NCBI RefSeq assembly: GCF_002013915.1
Contig: NZ_MBTF01000011.1
Span: forward strand, 42,084-106,083
Origin: Mucilaginibacter pedocola
GTDB taxonomy: Bacteria > Bacteroidota > Bacteroidia > Sphingobacteriales > Sphingobacteriaceae
Direction: 5' to 3'
Length of the DNA stretch: 64,000 bases
Shown one piece after another: positions 7,941 to 15,299 of the stretch. The notes below the pieces were generated by a model. That model worked only from the letters and a program-made list of their open reading frames with translations, did not search any database and was not told where the DNA came from. The stretch's first letter is position 1; every line of letters starts with the position of its first letter. Made by a program: the position numbers and the translations under genes.

Positions 7941-8831
7941 CTATTTGGGCTTGGTGTACTTAAACAGCAGTATGTTACCGCTGGCCAGTTCGTCGCCCTC
8001 GTTAGATATATACAGGTTGCCCTTGCTATCGAAGGCCATACCTTCGGGTTGCAAAAAGCCTTTCAGCATATAGCTGGCTTTTGGCACCCATTTATCATCG
8101 GTAACCACCAGCAGTTTATTTATGGCCGATACAATGAACCACTCGCCTGTCAGCGGGTTACGGGCCATTGCCGACGGGCGGAACTTGAATTTCTTCTTCT
8201 TTTCGCCATCGCCCATATCGGTTACCGAAACATTAAAATCGCCGGCATTGCTTATGCTGCCATCGGCCCCCAGGTTTAAAATATACCCCGAGTTATTATC
8301 GGTACTCTTATCAATATCGCATTGTTTACACAATACGTAAAGCTTTTTGCTTTGGTTATCAAAATGCATGGCCTCGTACTCGCCCTTAGGCAGCAATTTC
8401 TTGGCCTTTTGGCTTTTGATAGTCCCGGCAGTTACTTCGCTTAGCGGGAAGCTGTGAAACTCGCCATCGCTGCGGAGAATAACTGCCTGGCCGTTGCCAA
8501 TGGCTACATCCTCGTAATCGCCATGTTTACCAAATTTAGCACTTTTTGTTGTACTGCTACCCGGTGCAAGGTAATAGATGTCGCCATCCTCGTCCTGTTC
8601 CGCGTATATGATATCGTCATGGCCGTTTTCAAAAGCAATGCCCGATATTTCTAATAGCTCCGTCGGCATTTTATATTCGGTTGGCGCGCTCAGGTCATAC
8701 CCGGGCGGGTTCTGTGCAGCCGACTCTTCAGTCTTTTCCTCTTTCTTTTCTTTTTTGCTTTTTCCCTGCCCGCACGATACGGCCATAAGCCCTACCAGCG
8801 CAACTGAACATAGTATAGATATCTTTCTCAT
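7941..8831 (-). CDS. SdiA-regulated domain lipoprotein (beta-propeller type)
   Basis: 296 residues. The start shows a lipoprotein signal peptide with lipobox VSC-G (Cys near residue 20), then a charged Lys/Glu-rich linker. The rest has strand repeats with LLEISGIAFENGHDDIIYA, EAMHFDNQSKKLYVL and QPEGMAFDSKGNLYISNE, the pattern of the SdiA-regulated/YjiK-like six-bladed propeller family. Its ligand is unknown; an outer-membrane or periplasmic location is inferred from the lipobox. It lies 13 bp downstream of ppk1 on the same strand and probably belongs to that operon. Confidence 0.8.
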   Translation of the reverse strand: MRKISILCSVALVGLMAVSCGQGKSKKEKKEEKTEESAAQNPPGYDLSAPTEYKMPTELLEISGIAFENGHDDIIYAEQDEDGDIYYLAPGSSTTKSAKFGKHGDYEDVAIGNGQAVILRSDGEFHSFPLSEVTAGTIKSQKAKKLLPKGEYEAMHFDNQSKKLYVLCKQCDIDKSTDNNSGYILNLGADGSISNAGDFNVSVTDMGDGEKKKKFKFRPSAMARNPLTGEWFIVSAINKLLVVTDDKWVPKASYMLKGFLQPEGMAFDSKGNLYISNEGDELASGNILLFKYTKPK

Positions 8832-8844
8832 AGGTTATTGGTGG

Positions 8845-10884
8845 CTAAGCGCCTTGTTTGGTTAAATAGCGGTATATGGCTTCCTGCGAACGTACCGGCT
8901 CGCCACCCGCTTCGGGCTTTTGGTGTTCCATATGGCTATCTAATAACACGGCTTGTACATTATCGTTTAGCTGTATGCGGATTATTTCTGCGATCTGCTT
9001 TTTCAACGCCTCATCATATACCGGGAAACATACCTCTATACGGTTATGGATATTGCGGTTCATCCAATCGGCCGAGCCCATCAGTATCTCCTCGTTGCCA
9101 TTATTATGGAAGATGAATACCCTCGGGTGCTCCAAAAACCTGTCGACGATGCGCCTGATGGTGATATGCTCGCTCATGCCCTTTATACCCGGCACCAAAC
9201 AGCAAATACTACGCACTATAAGCTGAACTTTTACGCCCGCCTGCGATGCCTCGTACAATTTATTTATCATGCCCCGCTCCTCCAGGTTGTTCATTTTTAT
9301 GATGATACCGTTTGGCAGCCCCTGTTTGGCGTTGGCTATCTCGCGCTCTATCAGCTCGAAAAAGCGGGTTTTGAGGTTGAACTGTGCTACCAATATATGC
9401 TTAAATGCGATCTGATTATCTGCGGAAGGCTTCTCGCGCCTGGCCAAAAAGATGAACAGCAGCTCTAACTCGCGCAGCAGGTTGGCGTTGGTGGTGAGCA
9501 GTATATGGTCGGTGTAAAAACGTGCGGTACCCTCGTTAAGATTACCTGTAGCCAATAAGCCTGAATACATTACTCTATCGCCTTTCTTGGTTTTCACCAA
9601 AGCTATTTTGGCGTGTACCTTTAAAGCGGTTACGCTGTAGATGATATCCACACCCGCGGACTTCATTTTCTTGGCCCATTTGATATTGTTGGCCTCATCA
9701 AAGCGTGCCTTCAATTCTACCACTACCTTTACCTTTTTGCCGTTTTTGGCGGCGCTTATCAAAGCGTTCACAATGCGCGAATCGCTGGCCACGCGGTAAA
9801 GTGTAACGCATATTTCGGTAACATCGGGATTGTTGGCGGCTTCGTTAAAAAAACGCAGGATTATATCGTACGATTGATAAGGTGTACTCACCAACAGATC
9901 TTGCCGGGCCAATAAATCAGCAAGGGGTTCTTCAACCGATACCTCGGTCAGTTTACCCGCCGGCCATTTGGGGTACGATAGTTTTTCGCCGCCAATGGGC
10001 AAGGCAAAAAAGTCTTTCAGGTTATGGTAGCGGCCGCCCTCAACCGTAGTAGGTTTATTCAGGTTGAGGTAAGCGCCAAGGCTCTCCAATATGCGCAGCG
10101 GCATATCTGCCTGGTACAAAAAGCGAGTGGCGTAACCCAGGTCGCGCTTGTTCAGTTGTTTTTCTATTTGTTCCGATAGGTCGCCGGGGTACTCGTCCTG
10201 AATATCCAGTTCGGCATCGCGGGTAATTTTAAAGCTGTAGCAGGCTTTCACCTCGGCCTTCCTGAATAGTTTATCCATGTTAAAACGGATAACATCATCA
10301 AGGAAGATAATATATTGCTTGCCATCAGCCTTGGCCGGAAAGAACCGTGGCAGGCTATCTGACGGGATGTTGAGCAACACCATTTTCTCCTTCCCGGCTT
10401 CCAGCAGTTCTACCAAAAAGTAAAGCTTATTATTCTCGGGGAAAAAGCCGTGCTTACCATCAAGCGTTAGCGGCTGCAAAAAGGCCAGTACTTCGGCCAA
10501 AAAGTAATTGCTTACCTCGTTGTGCAAAGCCGTCGGCAGCGGTTGGTTGTACAGCAGTTCTACATTTTCAGCACGCAACAGGGGTATCAGCTGCGTAGTG
10601 AGTATCTCCCCAAAGTGCCGCTGCTGGGCCAGTATCATATCCGATGCTTGCTGAAGCAAGTCTTTTTGTTCATCGCTGTCTATGTCGCTGCTCTTTTTCT
10701 GCCCTATTTTTTGCAGGGCGCGCAGCACGGGCATACGCACGCGAAAAAACTCATCGAGATTGGAGGAATAGATAGAAAGGAATTTTATCCGCTCCAATAA
10801 AGGTGCAGCTTCGTTAGCGGCCTCTTCCAGCACCCGCTGGTTAAAGCTTAGCCAACTCAGGTCGCGGTTGAAGTAATGATGCAT
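8845..10884 (-). CDS. ppk1: Polyphosphate kinase 1
   Basis: 679 residues, normal PPK1 length. It catalyses reversible transfer of the ATP gamma-phosphate to polyphosphate in the cytoplasm or at the membrane. The N-terminal domain starts with the canonical NRDLSWLSFNQRVLEEA block; a head domain follows. The phospholipase-D-like catalytic domains contain His424 in KVHAKIALV, matching the autophosphorylated histidine of the family, and the second PLD-like half shows the RIVDRFLEHPRVFIFHN block. It sits 3 bp downstream of the HD-DUF5706 gene, which suggests co-translation, and 13 bp upstream of the SdiA-regulated-like lipoprotein gene. Confidence 0.96.
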   Translation of the reverse strand: MHHYFNRDLSWLSFNQRVLEEAANEAAPLLERIKFLSIYSSNLDEFFRVRMPVLRALQKIGQKKSSDIDSDEQKDLLQQASDMILAQQRHFGEILTTQLIPLLRAENVELLYNQPLPTALHNEVSNYFLAEVLAFLQPLTLDGKHGFFPENNKLYFLVELLEAGKEKMVLLNIPSDSLPRFFPAKADGKQYIIFLDDVIRFNMDKLFRKAEVKACYSFKITRDAELDIQDEYPGDLSEQIEKQLNKRDLGYATRFLYQADMPLRILESLGAYLNLNKPTTVEGGRYHNLKDFFALPIGGEKLSYPKWPAGKLTEVSVEEPLADLLARQDLLVSTPYQSYDIILRFFNEAANNPDVTEICVTLYRVASDSRIVNALISAAKNGKKVKVVVELKARFDEANNIKWAKKMKSAGVDIIYSVTALKVHAKIALVKTKKGDRVMYSGLLATGNLNEGTARFYTDHILLTTNANLLRELELLFIFLARREKPSADNQIAFKHILVAQFNLKTRFFELIEREIANAKQGLPNGIIIKMNNLEERGMINKLYEASQAGVKVQLIVRSICCLVPGIKGMSEHITIRRIVDRFLEHPRVFIFHNNGNEEILMGSADWMNRNIHNRIEVCFPVYDEALKKQIAEIIRIQLNDNVQAVLLDSHMEHQKPEAGGEPVRSQEAIYRYLTKQGA

Positions 10885-10887
10885 ACT

Positions 10888-12138
10888 TTATAGTATAGGT
10901 TTATCGGCAAAAAATGCTGAAAAAACAATGAACGCCAGTACCGACGTAATAAGGCCGAACATGAAAATATTATAGGCTATACGCAGCAGGCGGTACTTTT
11001 TACCCAGCACCACACCCTGTGCGTAAACATCTTTTATCAAACTGCCGTACAGGAAATCCCTATCGTCCATCATCTTCTCCATCCCGTAGGTGTATTCTTC
11101 TAAACTCATCTTATAAAAGTTGCCGAAGAACAGCAGGTTCACGTTTTTGGTATCTACATCCTCGCGGGTAAACACACCCTGCGGGATAGACGGGCGTGTG
11201 GCCAGTATAGAAAAGGTAATGGCCAGCAGGCTGATGGATAGCAGTATGAAGGTCGGGATGATCAAAAACTGGTTCTCGCTCAGGCGGCGCAGCACCAAAC
11301 TGATGATGGCCGAGAGGATAATGGAGTTCACGGTGATCATGATGTGGGCCTTATTGTCGGCCATATCGCTCAGGCGCTGATGGTTGGCCGAGCTTATCCT
11401 GAACATGGTTTCGATGCCTTTCTTCGGCTCTTCCAGTTTCTCGTCTGTTTTGTCTTTTTTTCCTTTTTTCACGGGGGCTTCTTGTGTTATAGGGTTTGGT
11501 TCGGGCTGTACCGATGCCGCGCGTTCTGCGGCCTTAGCGTCGGATTTGGATGCCTTTTGTTTCAGTATATCAATATTGTGCTGTTTACCGGTATTGAGGA
11601 GTACCTGGCAATAATCGGTATGGTATTGATGGGCCGATAAAAAGGCAATGCTTTTTAAGCGCCATTCCTGTTTAGATATTTCTTTGTCGTGCAGGGTTTC
11701 GGTTTCCTTCCGCAGCAGTTTATCGGTATCAAAAAAATCGTCGGTACCTAAATGGTAAAGGTCGGCATCACAAATAACTTTCTCCAGCAGGCTCAGGGGC
11801 GATTGCGGCATACGCGTAGCCATAATGCAGCCTTTTATATCGGCAATATCTTCTTCATGTACGCCTATGTTCTTTAGGTAGGTTTCGGCGAGTTTGGCGC
11901 TTTCTTCTTCGTGGTTATTAATGTCCACCATATAGCCGGTATCGTGAAACCAGCCCGAGGCCACTACCACAAAGTAGTCGTGGTCGTTCACCTGGTAGTG
12001 GTTGGCAATTTCTACGGCGCGGTTCACCATATTTTCGGTGTGCTGCCTGTCGTGGTAAACCAGGCGCGGGTCGGCATGTGCTTTATAGTAGGATAACACG
12101 TACTCGTGTACCTGTTTCAACTGATCTTGGTAATTCAT
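10888..12138 (-). CDS. HD phosphohydrolase fused to a DUF5706 (PycTM-like) membrane domain
   Basis: 416 residues. Residues 1-190 form an HD domain: His33 in YHDRQHT, the HD pair 65-66 in GWFHDTGY, His near 76 and Asp in ICDADLYHLG near 120, so the metal site appears complete. A charged linker (about 195-240) follows. Residues 245-415 contain ANHQRLSDMADNKAHIMI, two adjacent membrane helices near 265-315 and a C-terminal helix, which is the DUF5706 domain of Pycsar TM effectors. In Pycsar defence such proteins respond to cCMP/cUMP, but no nucleotide cyclase gene is next to it. Its place directly before ppk1 points to a housekeeping nucleotide or phosphate role instead; that is inference. Confidence 0.85.
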   Translation of the reverse strand: MNYQDQLKQVHEYVLSYYKAHADPRLVYHDRQHTENMVNRAVEIANHYQVNDHDYFVVVASGWFHDTGYMVDINNHEEESAKLAETYLKNIGVHEEDIADIKGCIMATRMPQSPLSLLEKVICDADLYHLGTDDFFDTDKLLRKETETLHDKEISKQEWRLKSIAFLSAHQYHTDYCQVLLNTGKQHNIDILKQKASKSDAKAAERAASVQPEPNPITQEAPVKKGKKDKTDEKLEEPKKGIETMFRISSANHQRLSDMADNKAHIMITVNSIILSAIISLVLRRLSENQFLIIPTFILLSISLLAITFSILATRPSIPQGVFTREDVDTKNVNLLFFGNFYKMSLEEYTYGMEKMMDDRDFLYGSLIKDVYAQGVVLGKKYRLLRIAYNIFMFGLITSVLAFIVFSAFFADKPIL

Positions 12139-12277
12139 ATAAATAGATGTTGCTTAACAACCGCAATGCAAAATTGTGTGTATTTTGAATTAGGTACAAA
12201 AACAAATTATCAGGTAATTTGCTTAAGCAATGCCCGGTTTGGCATAAATATAAATATTAAAACATAGCTGCACACCA

Positions 12278-12976
12278 ATGGGGAATTATTTTTGCCGACG
12301 CATATTCAAGTTACTAATTGTAATACAAGTATTTACACTTTTTCATCCTTCGGTAAAATTATTTGCGCAGGAGGTGGTAGTGCCGCCGAGAGACACCGTG
12401 GCCGCCCTACCCGACCCAAAACCAAAATCGGCAGTTATAGTTCCCAAAGCTGATAATTTTATACAACGGTTCGACGACCGCACCATGATAAGCCTTGCCC
12501 TTAACCGCACCCCGCAGGTCACGCCCACTATGCGTTTCCTGTCGCGCAACCTTATGTATGGCAATATTGGCGTTCCCGCCGGCTTGTTTTTGGGTGGCGT
12601 TATCAGCAACAACCGCGAAATGCGCGAAAATGCAGGTTACATTGCCAGTAGCACAGCGATAACCTTTGTGGCTACTTACCTTATTAAAAAAATAGTAGGC
12701 CGGCCACGCCCATTTGTGCGTAACCTGAAAATAGTGCCCGTTTATATCCCCGGCGAAAGCTCATTCCCATCCGGGCATAGTTCAACAAGCTTCTCTACGG
12801 CCATGGCGCTTTCGCAGGCCTATCCTAAATGGTATGTAGTAGCACCCGCGTTTTTATGGGCCGGCGGCACGGCTTACTCGCGTATGTATTTGGGGGTACA
12901 CTACCCTACCGATGTGTTTAGCGGGGCTGCATTGGGTAGTGGCACGGCAATATTGTTGAAACCCGCTTTCAAGTAG
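12278..12976 (+). CDS. PAP2 family phosphatase
   Basis: 232 residues with a hydrophobic N-terminus (signal anchor or signal peptide). All three PAP2 motifs are present: KKIVGRPRPF, PSGHSS and SRMYLGVHYPTDV, giving the catalytic His and Asp of the phosphatidic-acid phosphatase type 2 fold. The active site is expected on the periplasmic side, acting on a lipid phosphate or undecaprenyl pyrophosphate; the substrate cannot be told. It is divergent from the HD-DUF5706/ppk1 operon across a 139-bp gap. Confidence 0.88.
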   Translation: MGNYFCRRIFKLLIVIQVFTLFHPSVKLFAQEVVVPPRDTVAALPDPKPKSAVIVPKADNFIQRFDDRTMISLALNRTPQVTPTMRFLSRNLMYGNIGVPAGLFLGGVISNNREMRENAGYIASSTAITFVATYLIKKIVGRPRPFVRNLKIVPVYIPGESSFPSGHSSTSFSTAMALSQAYPKWYVVAPAFLWAGGTAYSRMYLGVHYPTDVFSGAALGSGTAILLKPAFK

Positions 12977-13125
12977 AATTAACACGAATTGAATTAACAC
13001 GAATTGAATTAACACGAATTGCACGAATTAGGCCGAATTTCACAAATCTTAGTCGATACGATATGTGAAATTAGCTTCAAATTCGAAATAATTAGTGTTC
13101 ACTCAATTTGCGTTCGTTAAATTCG
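12976..13125. repeat. Tandem GAATTAACACGAATT repeat and inverted partner
   Basis: Three exact head-to-tail copies of the 15-mer GAATTAACACGAATT occupy 12976-13020, the first starting on the last base of the PAP2 stop codon. Related words follow in inverted orientation near 13090-13125 (AATTAGTGTTCACTCAATTTGCG). A weaker relative is found at 2424-2473. The block could fold into a hairpin and separates the PAP2 and EamA genes. Confidence 0.8.
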
Positions 13126-13131
13126 GGGCAA

Positions 13132-13995
13132 ATGAGCATCTACACCCTATCACTTGTACTTATCGCCGCTTTCCTCCATGCCTGGTGGAATTTGCTGGCC
13201 AAGAAGGCAAAGGGCGGTATAGCACTTACATGGCTCATGTATCTGGCTAGCAATGTGGTTTACCTGCCGGTTATTGTTTACGCATATTACACAGGCCAAG
13301 TAAGTTATTCCTGGCCATTCCTGTGGTTCTCGCTCAGCAGTGCGGCTATACATTTAGCTTACTTCAGCATTTTACAACGCGGCTACCGCAAAGCCGACCT
13401 ATCGGTAGTGTACCCGCTTGCGCGTGGTGCAGGCCCTTTGTTTTCATCGGCGGCAGCTATTTTGTTCCTGCACGAACCGCTTAAACTCACTATCACACTT
13501 GGGCTGTTACTTATTATTGCCGGGGTGTTGGTTATCACCGGGCTTCGTTTCCGCAAAGGGAGTAATGCTAACATGATGCCCGGTATTATTTACGGTGTGG
13601 CTACGGGCTTCTTTATCGCCCTGTATACTGTTAATGATGTATTGGCGGTAAAATATTACGACGTATCGCCGTTAACACTAACACTGGCTACCAACCTGTT
13701 TGGCGCAGTTTTCTTACTACCCTTAATATCCAAACAAAAAACTGAGATACGCCGCGAGGTAAAGGAAAACCGCTGGCCTATAATCGGCATAGCTGTACTT
13801 AGCCCCGCTGCCTATATGCTGGTACTGGTAGCCGCGCAACATGCACCCTTAACTGTGGTTGCCCCAACGCGGGAGGTAAGCATTTTGGTTGGCGTATTTA
13901 TGGGCTCGAAAGTTTTGAAGGAAGAGGATGGCATCAGGCGAATTGTGGCCAGTTTGCTCATACTTGGCGGCATTGTGCTGTTGGGTGTTGGGTAA
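13132..13995 (+). CDS. EamA family (drug/metabolite) transporter
   Basis: 287 residues from the ATG at 13132. The frame also opens at 13108, but the first eight residues there come from the repeat, so the later start fits better. About ten hydrophobic helices are arranged as two similar halves; the first half opens with SLVLIAAFLHAWWNLLAKK, typical of the DMT superfamily, and the second contains LFGAVFLLPL and APTREVSILVG. The substrate is unknown. No partner genes are evident. Confidence 0.85.
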   Translation: MSIYTLSLVLIAAFLHAWWNLLAKKAKGGIALTWLMYLASNVVYLPVIVYAYYTGQVSYSWPFLWFSLSSAAIHLAYFSILQRGYRKADLSVVYPLARGAGPLFSSAAAILFLHEPLKLTITLGLLLIIAGVLVITGLRFRKGSNANMMPGIIYGVATGFFIALYTVNDVLAVKYYDVSPLTLTLATNLFGAVFLLPLISKQKTEIRREVKENRWPIIGIAVLSPAAYMLVLVAAQHAPLTVVAPTREVSILVGVFMGSKVLKEEDGIRRIVASLLILGGIVLLGVG

Positions 13996-14017
13996 TTGGC
14001 TTGCTGTCATACCTTTG
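13988..14017 (+). promoter_or_regulatory. Bacteroidota-type promoter candidate for the DACNV gene
   Basis: TACCTTTG at 14010-14017 matches the -7 consensus TAnnTTTG, with a TTG at 13988-13990 spaced 19 bp upstream, as in the -33 element of Bacteroidota promoters. It would give a leader of about 95 bases before the DACNV start. Confidence 0.5.
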
Positions 14018-14117
14018 TCGTAATTCGCTCCTAATTAAGTCACAAAGAATATTTTATGGCGGCGCACGGCCGTAAAATCATTATTTTCGTATTTAATTTT
14101 CTACCACGCCCCAAAAC

Positions 14118-15260
14118 ATGCTATCAGAACCTACTTACCTGCCGGCCCGTATGGTTGCCCCCGCTATAGCGGAGCACTTTAAAAAGCATTTGTGCGAAGC
14201 GCAAGGGCTTGAAGGCGTGAGCCTGGCCACCGCGCCCGATAGCACTATTATAGAGGCAGTTATAGATATTGGTTTTTGGGCCAGCCTGCGCCGCGAAGAA
14301 GGGCATTCGCCAAAAGTGTCGCTGGCGTTGCTAAGCCCGGAACAATCTGAAAAGCCGCTTATCTTCGGCGAAAAACTAAGGCTCACTCCGCAAAACCTGA
14401 TAAAACTGGCACCTGCGGTAGAGCAACCCGGTATACACCTTGGCGTTTGGCCCGATGGCGACGACCTGATGATATGGGGCACTACCCACAGCATACCCTC
14501 TATCTGTTTTGTATTGGAAGTAGTAGAGCCGGGGTTGTTGGTGATAAAACACCGCCGGGTAGATGGCTTTGGCAAATTTGTAAATATCGCCGTTTTGCAG
14601 GGCGACCAAATAAAAGTACTGGACGAGGTGACCATGGGTGTTGCCGATTGCCCCGTGCTGCTAAGGTCGCTGGCAAAAATGCCGTTGCCTACCTTCATGG
14701 GCGATTCGTTCAACATACTGGTGCAACTGGCCGCTTCTATGCGGGTGCATGGCAAAGGCGGGCTGGTGGCAGTGGTACCTGTCGGGACCGAGAAATACCG
14801 CGAATCGGTTGTGCACCCCATTAAATACCCGGTGGTGCCCAACTATAGCGCCATACCCGAATTAATGGCCCAAAGCGAAACCGAACGCAATAAACTGGAA
14901 TGGCAGGAAGCGCTGCTGGAAGCTATTGACCTTATTGGCGGCTTTACAGCGGTAGATGGTGCCACCATTATCACCGAAAAATACGACCTGCTGGCCTTTG
15001 GCGCTAAACTTACCCGCGCCGAGAACAGCGCCCGGGTGGGACAAATTGTCCTGAGCGAACCTGTTGCCCAGTCAAAAGCGACAAAAATGCATCCCGCGCA
15101 AAACGGCGGCACACGGCATTTGGCGGCGGCACAGTTTGTGTACGACCAAAAGGATGCCATTGCGCTTGTTGCCTCTCAGGATGGCCAGTTTACGGTTTTT
15201 GCCTGGTCGGAAGATATGCAACTGGTGCACGCACACCGTATCGACATATTACTATTGTAA
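14118..15260 (+). CDS. DACNV-type putative nucleotide-sensor protein
   Basis: 380 residues, no signal peptide or membrane helix, so cytoplasmic. The C-terminal part (about 270-375) resembles the nucleotide-binding core of diadenylate cyclases: VDGATIITEKYDLLAFGAKL near residue 280 carries a DGA-like motif, and GTRHLAAAQFVYDQ near residue 332 lines up with the DisA RHR region, though only RH is conserved. This fits the family named 'putative sensor domain DACNV-containing protein', thought to sense a nucleotide instead of making c-di-AMP. The N-terminal ~250 residues are a separate conserved domain I cannot name. The GAF protein gene starts 39 bp downstream and is likely co-transcribed. Confidence 0.7.
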   Translation: MLSEPTYLPARMVAPAIAEHFKKHLCEAQGLEGVSLATAPDSTIIEAVIDIGFWASLRREEGHSPKVSLALLSPEQSEKPLIFGEKLRLTPQNLIKLAPAVEQPGIHLGVWPDGDDLMIWGTTHSIPSICFVLEVVEPGLLVIKHRRVDGFGKFVNIAVLQGDQIKVLDEVTMGVADCPVLLRSLAKMPLPTFMGDSFNILVQLAASMRVHGKGGLVAVVPVGTEKYRESVVHPIKYPVVPNYSAIPELMAQSETERNKLEWQEALLEAIDLIGGFTAVDGATIITEKYDLLAFGAKLTRAENSARVGQIVLSEPVAQSKATKMHPAQNGGTRHLAAAQFVYDQKDAIALVASQDGQFTVFAWSEDMQLVHAHRIDILLL

Positions 15261-15299
15261 CAATTAAACTTTTATACTGTCTATCGTTCTATATTTACT

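Noticed and set aside
10888..12138. Pycsar anti-phage defence system
   Set aside because: The effector-like DUF5706 domain is present, but no uridylate/cytidylate cyclase gene is adjacent; the neighbours are ppk1 and a PAP2 gene.
12976..13020. CRISPR-like array from three direct repeats
   Set aside because: The 15-bp units are head to tail without spacers, and there are no cas genes.
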